DNA of 64,000 nucleotides from Microbacterium invictum (GCF_034421375.1 NZ_CP139779.1:248001-312000), one strand, 5' to 3'; shown: positions 7,627 through 16,188, counted from the stretch's first letter. Notes: generated by a model from the sequence alone, not told the origin. A program made the numbers and translations.

Positions 7627-9021
7627 CTACGGCGTGGCACCGGTGGGCGCCGCGGCGCCATTCCCGCCATCACGACCGCCGTCCGCACCGCCGTCGCCGT
7701 CGCCACCGACATCACCGACACCGTCGTCGCCGCCACCACCACCGCGACCGTCCCCGCCGTCGCCACCCAGCACCCGGAGCGCGTCGGCGACGGCACGCAT
7801 GCCGACGAGGGTCTCGGCGAAGCTCGTCGACAGCGGCGACAGACCGATGCGCAGGCCCCCGGGATCGCGGTAGTCGGGGATGACGTCGTTCTGCCAGAGC
7901 CGCGCCGTCACGGCGCGCATCTGCGGATGCCGCAGCGTCACGTGACCGCCCCGCTCGGCCGCGTCGCGCGGCGACCCGAGGGTCACGCCGAAGGGTCCGA
8001 GCAGGTCGTCGGCGAGGTCGACGGCGAAGCCGGTGAGCGCGCGCGACTTCTCGCGGATCTGCCCCATCCCCGCCTCGTCGATCATCGCCAGGGTGTCCTG
8101 CATCGCGAGCATCCCGACGATCGGCGGGGTTCCGGAGAGAAACCGGCCCATGCCCGCGGCGGGCTCGTAGCGCGGCCCCATCGAGAAGACGTCGGCGGCG
8201 CCCATCCACCCCTGGATCGGCTGGGTGAGCGCGGACTGCAGCCGCGTCGCGACGTACGCGAAGGCCGGTGACCCCGGCCCACCGTTCAAGTACTTGTACG
8301 TGCAGCCGACCGCCAGGTCGGCGCCCCACGCGTCGAGCTCGACCGGCACCGACCCCGCCGAGTGGCAGACATCCCAGAGCAGCAATGCACCGGCGTCGCG
8401 GGCGACCGCGGTGAGCGCCGGCGCATCGGCCAGGTGTCCCGAGCGGTAGGCCACGTGCGACAGCACGACGAGCGCGGTCGCCGGCCCCACGACGGCGCGC
8501 AGCTGGTCGGGAGTGACCCCGGCGGCGGTGTCGACCTCGATCCATCGGATCGTCGCGCCCCGCTCAGCGGCGATCCCCTCGACGAGGAACCGGTCGGTGG
8601 GGAAGTTGTCGGTGTCGATCACGATCTCCACCCGGGCGGGGTCGCGTCGGCGCTGGTGGTCGACGGCGGCGCGCATCAGCTTGTACAGCAGCACCGTGGT
8701 CGAATCGCCCACGACGGTCTGTCCCGCAGCGGCCCCCAGGGTGACCCGGCCGATCTCATCGCCCACGGCGTAGGGGAGGCGCATCCACGACTCGTCCCAG
8801 CCGCGGATCAGTCGCCCGCCCCACTCGTCGGCGACGAAGCGGGCGAGGCGCTCGGCGGTCGCCCGCGGCGGCCGGCCGAGCGAGTTGCCGTCGAAGTAGA
8901 CCAGCGACGTCTCGGCTCCGACGAACCGGTCGCGGAACTCACGCAGGGGGTCGGCGGCGTCGAGGGCGGATGCCGCGGCATCCCAGTCCTGCGCGCCGGC
9001 ACGTGAGCGGGGGTCAGTCAT
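7627..9021 (-). CDS. kynU: Kynureninase
   Basis: 464-residue PLP enzyme that cleaves L-kynurenine to anthranilate and alanine. The pyridoxal-phosphate lysine is in CTYKYLNGGPG (K243), with the upstream LLWDVCHSAGS Asp motif and the N-terminal VYFDGNSLGRPP motif typical of the family. The ATG at 9021 overlaps the end of the upstream amidohydrolase gene by 8 nt. The last ~45 residues form a Gly/Asp-rich low-complexity tail (LGGDGGDGRGGGGG onward) not expected in kynureninases of about 410-420 residues. Second recognisable step of the kynurenine operon. Confidence 0.93.
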   Translation of the reverse strand: MTDPRSRAGAQDWDAAASALDAADPLREFRDRFVGAETSLVYFDGNSLGRPPRATAERLARFVADEWGGRLIRGWDESWMRLPYAVGDEIGRVTLGAAAGQTVVGDSTTVLLYKLMRAAVDHQRRRDPARVEIVIDTDNFPTDRFLVEGIAAERGATIRWIEVDTAAGVTPDQLRAVVGPATALVVLSHVAYRSGHLADAPALTAVARDAGALLLWDVCHSAGSVPVELDAWGADLAVGCTYKYLNGGPGSPAFAYVATRLQSALTQPIQGWMGAADVFSMGPRYEPAAGMGRFLSGTPPIVGMLAMQDTLAMIDEAGMGQIREKSRALTGFAVDLADDLLGPFGVTLGSPRDAAERGGHVTLRHPQMRAVTARLWQNDVIPDYRDPGGLRIGLSPLSTSFAETLVGMRAVADALRVLGGDGGDGRGGGGGDDGVGDVGGDGDGGADGGRDGGNGAAAPTGATP

Positions 9022-10018
9022 GAGCGTCCTCACCGTCGTCGTCATCGAAGAGCACGTCCTCGGCCGGTACGACACGGGCCGAGGCGAGCCAGTCGGCGAG
9101 TGCGACGGGGTCGGTCTCTCCGTCGAGCCCGGGGGGTCGCCCGCGCAGGAACGTGCGCACCGCCGGGAGTGGAGCGGCGACCGGCCAGGGGTCGGTCAGC
9201 GCGGCGACGAGCGCGGGGCCGTCGCAGCCGGCGGCGATCAGGGCGCGGAGCTCCCGCGGGTTCACCCCCAGCGGCAGGTCGCCGTTGCCGAGGTCGGTGC
9301 CGTAGACGACCCGGCCTCCCGCCGCGCGGAACGCGCGGAGGTTCGCGCGGGCCGTCGCGGCGGCGGGCGGGTCGTCCCGGTGGATGTCGAGGGTCGAGAT
9401 CCACACCTGCGCGGCGGCCGCGCGGGCGATGAGGTCGTCGTCGAGCTGCTCGCTGAAGGGTGTGTGCGCGAGGGCGTCGACTCCGGCGTCGAGGGCGCGC
9501 CGCGTCATCCCGTCACCTTCGACGTGCGCGACGACGGCGAGCCCTGAGGCATGCGCCGTGTCGACGATCACCGCGACGGCGTCCTCGGGGAGCGGGCGGT
9601 CGTGGTGCAGGACGATCTTGATGACGGATGCCCCGGCGAGCCGCTGCTCGTCCACCGCCGTCGCCGCGCCCCCGGGCCGCCCGATCAGCGATGAGGCGTC
9701 GGTGATCTGGCGCACGATCGCGGGAGGCGCCCACTCGCGCCCGGCGGGATAGCCGCCGAGGGTGGTGAGGAAAGCGCCGGCGTAGGTCACGTGCGGAAGC
9801 GCGCCGGCGGGTCGGGCGGCGAGGATCGCGGGGTCGCCGCCGAGGTCGACCACCGCCGCGACCCCGCCGAGCGGAAGCCGCTCGCCATCGACGAGGTGGA
9901 GGTGCACGTGGTGGTCGACGAACGCGGGGAGCGACACCCCTCGCTCGTCGGTGAGGGCGCGACGGACGGGTGCGGCATCCGGTCCGAGCAGGGCGCGGAG
10001 CGCCTCAGGATGCCGCAT
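9014..10018 (-). CDS. Amidohydrolase-superfamily protein, candidate kynurenine formamidase
   Basis: 334 residues. Metal-ligand motifs of the amidohydrolase superfamily are all visible: the N-terminal cluster DHHVHLH (residues 35-41), the Lys in SVIKIVLHH, His in VVAHVEGDG, His in ALAHTPF, and Asp in YGTDLGNGD. It overlaps kynA by 14 nt upstream and kynU by 8 nt downstream, so it sits exactly where an arylformamidase (KynB) is needed to convert N-formylkynurenine to kynurenine. No KynB-like or alpha/beta-hydrolase formamidase gene is in the operon. Family membership is clear; the formamidase role is inferred from position only. An acidic C-terminus (FDDDDGEDAHD) closes the protein. Confidence 0.85.
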   Translation of the reverse strand: MRHPEALRALLGPDAAPVRRALTDERGVSLPAFVDHHVHLHLVDGERLPLGGVAAVVDLGGDPAILAARPAGALPHVTYAGAFLTTLGGYPAGREWAPPAIVRQITDASSLIGRPGGAATAVDEQRLAGASVIKIVLHHDRPLPEDAVAVIVDTAHASGLAVVAHVEGDGMTRRALDAGVDALAHTPFSEQLDDDLIARAAAAQVWISTLDIHRDDPPAAATARANLRAFRAAGGRVVYGTDLGNGDLPLGVNPRELRALIAAGCDGPALVAALTDPWPVAAPLPAVRTFLRGRPPGLDGETDPVALADWLASARVVPAEDVLFDDDDGEDAHD

Positions 10019-10868
10019 CGGGCACCTCGGTGCGCACGGCCCAGAGCTCGGGGAAGAAGGTGAGGTCCAGCGCGCGGCGGAGGAAGGGCACGCCGCTGGA
10101 TCCCCCCGTCCCGGTCTTGCCGCCGATGATCCGCTCGACGGTCTTCAGGTGGCGGAAGCGCCAGAACTGGAAGTTCTCCTCCAGGTCGACGAGCTCTTCG
10201 CACGTTTCGTATGCCGCCCAGTGCGCCCCGGTGTCGGCGTAGATGGACGTGAAGACCGGCACGAGTTCGGGGGTGAAGGTCCACGCCTGGGTGACGTCGC
10301 GGTCGAGGACCTCGCTCGGGATCTCGTAGCCGGTGCGGGCGAGGAGGCGGAGGAACTCGTCGTAGAGACTCGGCTGCTCGAGCGCCGTGCGGACCAGCTC
10401 GTGAGCGACCGGGTCGGCGTCGAACACCTTCAGGACCGCGGCGTTCTTGTTTCCGAGGGTGAACTCCACGGCGCGGTACTGCGCGGACTGGAAGCCGCTC
10501 GCCTTGCCGAGGACACTTCGGAACTGGGCGTACTCGGTCGGAGTGAGGGTCGCCAGCACCGACCACTGCTCCGTCAGGGTGCGCTGGATGTGCTTGACCC
10601 TCGCGATGCACTTCAGGGCGGGGGCGAGCTCGTCCCCGCGCAGCAGCCGGCACGCCTCGGCGAGCTCGTGCAGGACGAGCTTCAGCCACAGCTCGGTGGT
10701 CTGGTGCTGCACGATGAACAGAAGCTCGTCGTGGTGCTCGGGATCGCTGAGCGGCAGCTGCGCCGACAGCAGGGTGGGAAGTTGCAGGTAGCCGCCGTAG
10801 CTCATCCGGTCGGAGAAGTCGGTCTCGACCGTGGGCTCCAGGGGTCGGGTGTTGCGCTCGACCGTCAC
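10005..10868 (-). CDS. kynA: Tryptophan 2,3-dioxygenase
   Basis: 287-residue heme enzyme that oxidises L-tryptophan to N-formylkynurenine, first step of the kynurenine pathway. Family hallmarks: MSYGGYLQLPTLLSAQ near the N-terminus, FIVQHQTTELWLKL (substrate-pocket region), SAQYRAVEF, and FRHLKTVERIIGGKTGTGGSSG carrying the proximal heme His. The GTG start at 10868 has TAGGCT-N6 in front (leaderless type), marking it as the first gene of the four-gene minus-strand operon. Overlap with the next gene implies coupled translation. Confidence 0.95.
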   Translation of the reverse strand: MTVERNTRPLEPTVETDFSDRMSYGGYLQLPTLLSAQLPLSDPEHHDELLFIVQHQTTELWLKLVLHELAEACRLLRGDELAPALKCIARVKHIQRTLTEQWSVLATLTPTEYAQFRSVLGKASGFQSAQYRAVEFTLGNKNAAVLKVFDADPVAHELVRTALEQPSLYDEFLRLLARTGYEIPSEVLDRDVTQAWTFTPELVPVFTSIYADTGAHWAAYETCEELVDLEENFQFWRFRHLKTVERIIGGKTGTGGSSGVPFLRRALDLTFFPELWAVRTEVPDAAS

Positions 10869-10874
10869 CCGGTC

Positions 10875-10880
10875 AGCCTA
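10875..10880 (-). promoter_or_regulatory. -10 box of the kynurenine operon
   Basis: Minus-strand TAGGCT, 6 nt before the kynA GTG. Upstream lies a G-rich stretch (10905-10992) containing a 24-bp repeat (GCGGGCTGC...CGTCGGGCG at 10931 and 10955). Confidence 0.5.
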
Positions 10881-10992
10881 ACCAGTCGCGGGCGAAGCGC
10901 CGGAGGAGGACGGCGGGCGGGTCGGTCGGGGCGGGCTGCCGTACGTCGGGCGGCGCGGGCTGCGGTGCGTCGGGCGGGGCGGGTCGGGCGGT

Positions 10993-12624
10993 TCACCGGA
11001 CGGTGACCAGCACCCGCTGCCATCCCGTCGATCCGTCGGGTGCGATGGGCGCCCGCTCCTGGATCTGCGTCTCGCCGTCGCGGTTGACCGCGCGGACGGC
11101 GATGTAGTGCGTGCCGCCCGGGGCGTCCCAGTCGAGGAACCACTGCACCCAGGTGTCGTCATTGATCGGCGTCGACAGGGTCGCCTGCTGCCAGGGGCCG
11201 TCGTCGATGCTCACCTCTACGCGCTCGATGCCGACGGTCTGGGCCCAGGCCATACCGGCGATCGGGGTGCGGCCCGCGGGGATCGGCGTCCCCGCGCGCG
11301 GGGTGTCGATGCGCGACGAGAACTTGATCGGTGCCTCCGCGCCGTAACCGCGCGGGGTCCAGTAGGCCTCGTCCTGGGCGAAGGTCGTGACGGTCAGCTG
11401 GGTCAGCCACTTCGTCGCCGAGACGTAGCCGTAGAGGCCGGGCACCACCATCCGCACCGGGAAGCCGTGGTCGAACGGAAGCGGCTCGCCGTTCATGCCC
11501 ACGGCGAGGATCGCGTCGATGCCATCGTCGGTGACCGCGCTCAGCGGGGTGGACGCGGTGTAGCCGTCGACGCTGCGCGAGAGCACCATGTCGGCTCCCG
11601 CCTGAGGCCCGGCCATGCGCAGCACGTCGCGCAGCGGCACGCCCAGCCACACCGCGTTGCCGACGAGGCCGCCCCCGACCTCGTTCGAGACGCACGTCAG
11701 GGTGACGGCGTACTCGTCCAGGCCCATGCCCACGAGGTCGTCGAAGGTCAGCTCGACGGGGGTGTCGACCATGCCGTCGATGCGCAGCCGCCAGGTGGTG
11801 GGGTCGACGGAGGGAACGGTGAGGGCGGTGTCGACGCGGTAGAAGTCGTCGTTCGGGGTGATGAGCGGAGTGAGGCCGGGGATGTCGAAGCTCGCCCCGT
11901 CGGGGATTGTCACCGTGGTTCGCGGGGCCGGGAGGGCCAGCTCTTCGCGGATGGCCGAGAGCGACGAGGTCGCGGCGTTGACGACCCGCGAGCCCGCGCC
12001 GACGACGACGGCGCCCGCGGCGGTGAGGAGGCTCGCGCGGAGGAACGAGCGGCGACCGACCGATGCGGGGGTGTCCGCCGCGGCGGCGGGCGTCGGTGCG
12101 CCGGTGGTGGGTGCGGTCGTGGTCGCAGGTGCGGTCGCTCGCGGCGCGCGCCACCGGCGGAGGCGATTGATGAGCAGGATGAGGGCGAGGACGCCCACGA
12201 TCATTCCCGCGAGGGGCGGGAGGACGCTCAGCGGAGTCGCGCCGGCGCGGGTGAGTGTCGCGGCACCCGACAGGATGCCCGCGATCGCGAGGGCGATAAC
12301 GCCGAGCGGGGGCCGGACGTACTGCAGGATGCCCGCCACGGCTGCTGCGACGACCACGCCGAACCCGATCCCGATCAGCAGAACGACCTTGTCGGCGTCG
12401 CCGAAGGTCGAGATCGCGAACTCCTTGACCGGCTGCGGGACGATATCGATGAGGAACGACCCCACCGCGAGGATCGGGCTCGCGCTGCGCGCCACGATGA
12501 GGGCGACGAGTTCGGCGGCGGCGAGGAACGCGGCCGCGGCGATGATCCCGGATGCCGCGGCCCACCCGATCGGGCGGCGTGCGGTCTTGGAGGTGGTCGG
12601 GTTTCCTCCGCTGGTGGGGTTCAC
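10993..12624 (-). CDS. Membrane-anchored molybdopterin oxidoreductase, sulfite-oxidase-like
   Basis: 543 residues. The first ~155 residues hold four or five transmembrane helices. A Thr/Ala/Pro-rich linker follows (about 160-190), then a twin-arginine-like segment (GRRSFLRASLLTAAGAVVVGAG), then a sulfite-oxidase/YedY-type molybdopterin domain (about 230-420) with the Mo-ligand Cys in LTCVSNEVGG, and a C-terminal Mo-co dimerisation beta domain (about 430-535). The redox domain should be extracytoplasmic, facing the cell wall. The substrate cannot be read from sequence; these proteins may repair or oxidise sulfur compounds. No dedicated cytochrome partner gene is adjacent. Confidence 0.88.
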   Translation of the reverse strand: MNPTSGGNPTTSKTARRPIGWAAASGIIAAAAFLAAAELVALIVARSASPILAVGSFLIDIVPQPVKEFAISTFGDADKVVLLIGIGFGVVVAAAVAGILQYVRPPLGVIALAIAGILSGAATLTRAGATPLSVLPPLAGMIVGVLALILLINRLRRWRAPRATAPATTTAPTTGAPTPAAAADTPASVGRRSFLRASLLTAAGAVVVGAGSRVVNAATSSLSAIREELALPAPRTTVTIPDGASFDIPGLTPLITPNDDFYRVDTALTVPSVDPTTWRLRIDGMVDTPVELTFDDLVGMGLDEYAVTLTCVSNEVGGGLVGNAVWLGVPLRDVLRMAGPQAGADMVLSRSVDGYTASTPLSAVTDDGIDAILAVGMNGEPLPFDHGFPVRMVVPGLYGYVSATKWLTQLTVTTFAQDEAYWTPRGYGAEAPIKFSSRIDTPRAGTPIPAGRTPIAGMAWAQTVGIERVEVSIDDGPWQQATLSTPINDDTWVQWFLDWDAPGGTHYIAVRAVNRDGETQIQERAPIAPDGSTGWQRVLVTVR

Positions 12625-12684
12625 CTCACTTGTTCGTCGCGGGGCGGGGATCGGATGGTGCGGCAGCGGTCTCTCGGCTCAGGA

Positions 12685-12975
12685 TCGAGGTGTCACGAGT
12701 GGTCGCGCTCCGCGCCTGAGGGCGACCACTCGTGCCACCTCGATGCGGCGCGCAGACTCCGTGTGGCGGGGATGGTCGCGTGTCGCGCCTGCGGGCGACC
12801 ATTCGTGCCACATCGATGCGGCGTGCGAGATCCGTGTGGCGGAAGTCGTCGCGCCCCGCGCCTGCGGGCGACCATTGGTGCCACCAGGCCGCGGTGCGCA
12901 AGATCCGTGTGGCGGGAAGTGGTCGCGCTCGAGGTCGGACGGCGACCGTTCGTGTCACCTCGATCTGTCGCGCCG
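12685..12975. repeat. Tandem array of 49-bp palindromes with 73-bp period (locus 2)
   Basis: GTGCCA/GTGTCA half-sites recur at 12732, 12805, 12878 and 12952 (steps 73, 73, 74). Each is the right arm of a palindrome, for example 12763-12811: GTGGCGGGGATGGTCGC pairs with GCGACCATTCGTGCCAC (14 of 17 positions). Conserved 24-bp spacers contain TCGATGCGGCG and AGATCCGTG. Arm sequence (GTGGC...GGTCG / CGACC...GCCAC), 49-bp size and period match the array at 4.7 kb. It fills the gap between the sulfite-oxidase-like gene and the mycoredoxin gene; no gene is seen here. Confidence 0.88.
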
Positions 12976-13000
12976 CGGCTGTGATCCCGGGCGCTGCGCG

Positions 13001-13261
13001 TCAGACGAGCGCGAGCTCGCGGAGCTTGGCCTCGACGTCGGCGTTCGAGGGCTCGACGTGGTGCGACGCGTCGGGGTAGACCACGACGGGGATGTTCGTC
13101 CGACCCGAGATCTCGCGCGCGACATCGGCGGCTTCGGGTGTCGCGACGAGATCGACGTAGGTGTAGGCGACGCCGAGCTCATCGAGCTGCTTCTTGGTGC
13201 GGATGCAGTCGCGGCACCAGTCCGCGCCGAACATGGTGATGGGGGTGGCGTTGTCGGTCAT
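13001..13261 (-). CDS. Glutaredoxin-like protein, mycoredoxin type
   Basis: 86-residue thioredoxin-fold protein. The redox motif is WCRDC (residues 15-19), followed by the conserved cis-Pro region TNIPVVVYPDASH. Short actinobacterial proteins of this type reduce mixed disulfides with mycothiol. The canonical mycoredoxin-1 motif is CGYC, so specificity is uncertain. A moderate Shine-Dalgarno (AAAGGA) is 8-9 nt before the ATG. It diverges from the downstream glycosyltransferase gene. Confidence 0.85.
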   Translation of the reverse strand: MTDNATPITMFGADWCRDCIRTKKQLDELGVAYTYVDLVATPEAADVAREISGRTNIPVVVYPDASHHVEPSNADVEAKLRELALV

Positions 13262-13364
13262 CCGTCAATCCTTTCGTGCCGACCATGGACAACACCTGAG
13301 CGGCCCCGACGCATTCCCCCAGGCGCGCGCAGGCCCCCGGCTGATCGTGCGACGATGGTCGGCA

Positions 13365-14507
13365 GTGCAGCTCTCGATCATCGTCCCGACCTTCAATGAG
13401 GCTCCGAACATCCCGGAGCTGGTCGCGCGCGTCTCGGCGGCCGTCGAGGGCATCGATGCCGAGATCATCGTGGTCGACGACAGCACCGACGACACGCCCG
13501 CCGTGGTCGAGACGGTCGCCGCCACCGCGCCGATCCCCGTCCGTCTGATCCATCGCGCGAAGCGCACCGGCGGTCTCGGCGGGGCGGTCATGGCCGGCAT
13601 GGAGGCTGCGGCCGCAGATGCGTGCCTGGTGATGGACGCCGATCTGCAGCATCCGCCCGAGAAGATCCCCGAGCTCTATCGACGCTTCATCGAGGGCGAC
13701 GTCGACGTGGTCATCGCCTCGCGCTACGCCGGCGGCGGCACCTCCGGCGGTCTCGCCGACCGCACCCGCGTGCTCGTCTCGAGCGCGTCGACCGCGCTGA
13801 CCAAGGCGATGTTCCCCATCCGGCTGCACGAGGTCACCGACCCGATGACGGGGTTCTTCCTCATCGATCGCCGCGCCGTCGACCCGTCGACGCTGATGCC
13901 GCGCGGGTTCAAGATCCTGCTCGAGATCCTCGCGCGGCGCTCGCTGCGCATCGCCGAGGTGCCCTTCGATTTCGCCGAGCGCCATGCCGGCCGGTCGAAG
14001 GCGTCGTTCCGTCAGGGCCTGCACTTCCTCGCCCAGCTCACGGCGCTGCGCTTCGGCAAGATGTCGCTGTTCGCCCTCATCGGCGGGCTCGGGGCGGTGG
14101 CGAACCTCGCGATCATGTGGGTGCTGATCCAGTTCGGCGTCGGATACATCGTCGCAGCGGTCATCGCCGCCGAAGCGACGATCATCGGCAACTTCGTGCT
14201 GCAGGAGCGCTTCGTCTTCCACGACATGAAGCACCAGGCATCCGGGGTCTGGTCCCGTTTCGCCAAGTCGTTCGCGTTCAACAACACCGAGGCGCTGATC
14301 CGCATCCCGGTCATCGCCCTGCTCGTGGAGACCTGGCACATCTCGAGCGTGATCGCCGCCGGGATGACGCTTGTCGTGGCCTTCCTTGTGCGTTTCATGT
14401 TCCATTCGCTGGTCGTCTACGCACCTCGCCGTGCGGGAGCCCCGAGCCGTGCACGCCAGCTCGTCGATGAGCTCGACGCGCAAGCGATGTCGCCCGGCGA
14501 GCTCTGA
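13365..14507 (+). CDS. Polyprenyl-phosphate glycosyltransferase fused to a GtrA domain
   Basis: 380 residues from the GTG at 13365; an in-frame GTG at 13347 is an alternative. Residues 1-230 are a GT2 dolichol-phosphate-mannose-synthase-like domain, with LSIIVPTFNEAPNI at the N-terminus, DDS and the metal-binding DADLQHPPEKIPE motif, and GFFLIDRRAVD. Residues about 240-360 form a four-helix GtrA-like membrane domain (FALIGGLGAVANLAIMWVL). The enzyme should load a sugar onto a lipid carrier at the membrane for cell-wall polymer or protein glycosylation. It is transcribed alone, divergent from the mycoredoxin gene. Confidence 0.9.
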   Translation: MQLSIIVPTFNEAPNIPELVARVSAAVEGIDAEIIVVDDSTDDTPAVVETVAATAPIPVRLIHRAKRTGGLGGAVMAGMEAAAADACLVMDADLQHPPEKIPELYRRFIEGDVDVVIASRYAGGGTSGGLADRTRVLVSSASTALTKAMFPIRLHEVTDPMTGFFLIDRRAVDPSTLMPRGFKILLEILARRSLRIAEVPFDFAERHAGRSKASFRQGLHFLAQLTALRFGKMSLFALIGGLGAVANLAIMWVLIQFGVGYIVAAVIAAEATIIGNFVLQERFVFHDMKHQASGVWSRFAKSFAFNNTEALIRIPVIALLVETWHISSVIAAGMTLVVAFLVRFMFHSLVVYAPRRAGAPSRARQLVDELDAQAMSPGEL

Positions 14508-14608
14508 GCGGGGGCGCATCCCGCGCGTCGCGTTCGCGCTGCCCCGTTCGCGCTGTCCCGTTCGCCCTGCCGCCCTGCCCTGCCGCCCCGCGGCACTGTC
14601 GCCCTGTC

Positions 14609-14860
14609 GCCCGCGTCACGCGCTCGCGCTCGCGCGGGAGATCTACGCTCGAGCGGATCGATCGTGCCGCTCGCATCCGCGTGAGCGCAGAAATCCGCGT
14701 CAGCGCGAAAACGAAGAGCGCGCCCGCGTCACGCGCTCGCGCCACGCGCTCGCGCCACGCGCTCGCGCCACGCGCTCGCGCGGAGATCCACGCTCCCGCG
14801 GATCGATCGCGCGCAAAAATCCGCGTGAGTGCAGATGTCCGCGGGAGTGTGAACAGCAGA
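14609..14860. repeat. Repeat-rich convergent gap: duplicated palindromic unit and 13-bp tandem repeat
   Basis: CACGCGCTCGCGC is repeated four times head to tail at 14730-14781. Around it, a roughly 60-bp unit occurs twice about 145 bp apart: AGATC(T/C)ACGCTC...GCGGATCGATCG at 14639 and 14784, and ATCCGCGTGAG(C/T)GCAGA at 14675 and 14819. In the first unit the two ends pair (15 of 20 positions), forming an imperfect palindrome. The gap 14508-14896 lies between convergent genes and holds no credible gene. Confidence 0.75.
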
Positions 14861-14896
14861 GACGCACGTGGTCTCGAGGGAACCCGAAAACCCTGC

Positions 14897-16069
14897 TCAG
14901 CCGATGAGGTTCACCAGCGCATCCAGACCCATCCCGTAGTTGATGCGGATGGTCGGGAGAGCGAGTTTGTCCGTGCCGATCGTGACGTATCCCGGCTCGA
15001 TGGTGCGCGCCATCTCGAAGCCCGCCTGGCGCAGGCCCTCCTTCGCGGTCTCGTTGTAGTGACCGAAGGGGTAGGCCATGACCTCCTTGGCCCCGAGAAT
15101 CTGAGCGGATGTCTCCATGTCGGCCACGATCTCGGAAACGGCGTAGTTCGTGATCCGCCCATCGCCGTTCGCCCCGGCCTCGTGCATGTCGTGCGTGTGC
15201 GAGCGCTGCAGCACCCACGGCGACGGGGCTCCGTCCTGACGCCACCGGGTGATCACGAACGAGGTCGTGAGCAGCTGGTACTTGTCGACGACGGGCACGG
15301 CCAGGTAGAGCCAGGTCTGGTGCGCATCATCGTCGGTGATGATCACCGACCGGTTCGGCAGCCACAGCCGCCCGTCGATGAAAGCGCTCAGCTCATCCCA
15401 GGTCGGCAGGTAGAACCCGCCGGTGGCGATGTGGTTCATGTGCGCGTCGAAGTCGCCGATGTATGCGTAGTTGCCCCGCAGCCACCCGCTCTCGCCCTCG
15501 GGGTTGGTGGTGAACTGGTGGTACATCAGGATGGGGATGCGCGCGTCCTCCGCGGCGTTCTCCTCGGGGGTCTTCCACGCCGCGTAGAGCGTCACCTGCC
15601 TGTCGGTGCACGCGACCATCTCCGATCCGTTCACCCGCGCCGGCACGTTGTACGCGCCGGCATCCTCGGGGGTCGCGTACCACCCGGCGAAGACCGCGCC
15701 GTCGAGGCCCGGGATCGGAAGCCCGGCGTACAGCGCCCCCTGCATCTGGAGCACCGGCGCCTGGTCGACACCGTCGCCCGAGAAGCTGATCGCGCACGCG
15801 TTGGGGTCGTCGGTGCTCGCGAGCAGCGTCTCGACGGGGGTGAGCGGCGTGGCTTCGGGCGCCGGCTCCGCCGACGTCTCGGGCGCGGTCGACGCGTCGG
15901 CGTCGGCGTCGGCTGCGGGCGCCGGAGCAGTCCGGGTGAGTGCCGCGATCGTGACGGTGGCGACGAGGATGACCACGAGCACGGTGGCCGCGATCGTCGC
16001 GACCAGGCGCCTCCGGCGCCGCACCCGCGCGCTGGCGCGCCGCCTCCCCGATCGGCCACCGTGCGACAT
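14897..16069 (-). CDS. Membrane-anchored polysaccharide deacetylase with an InlB-type repeat
   Basis: 390 residues from the ATG at 16069, which has GGAGGGG 6 nt upstream. An Arg-rich cytoplasmic N-terminus (about 25 residues) precedes one transmembrane helix (LVATIAATVLVVILVATVTIAAL), an Ala/Pro/Asp-rich linker, a Listeria-Bacteroides/InlB B-repeat-like segment (about 100-165, FAGWYATPEDAG...VTLYAAWK), and a NodB deacetylase domain (about 170-390). The catalytic region shows ITDDDAHQTW with an Asp cluster and SHTHDMHEAG as the histidine motif. Likely acts on cell-wall glycans outside the membrane. Divergent from the manganese transporter operon. Confidence 0.87.
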   Translation of the reverse strand: MSHGGRSGRRRASARVRRRRRLVATIAATVLVVILVATVTIAALTRTAPAPAADADADASTAPETSAEPAPEATPLTPVETLLASTDDPNACAISFSGDGVDQAPVLQMQGALYAGLPIPGLDGAVFAGWYATPEDAGAYNVPARVNGSEMVACTDRQVTLYAAWKTPEENAAEDARIPILMYHQFTTNPEGESGWLRGNYAYIGDFDAHMNHIATGGFYLPTWDELSAFIDGRLWLPNRSVIITDDDAHQTWLYLAVPVVDKYQLLTTSFVITRWRQDGAPSPWVLQRSHTHDMHEAGANGDGRITNYAVSEIVADMETSAQILGAKEVMAYPFGHYNETAKEGLRQAGFEMARTIEPGYVTIGTDKLALPTIRINYGMGLDALVNLIG

Positions 16070-16188
16070 CGCGCGCCCCCTCCATGGCGCCCCCGCGCCG
16101 AAGGCATCGTAGCGGCTTCCTGCCCGCGTCATCGGTAGCGCTCGGCCGAAGGATCCGCGTCGTGATGCCGCCTCCGACCCTCGACCGC

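Noticed and set aside
12685..12975. CRISPR array
   Set aside because: Repeats are diverged palindromes with conserved, not unique, spacers, and no cas gene is in the window.
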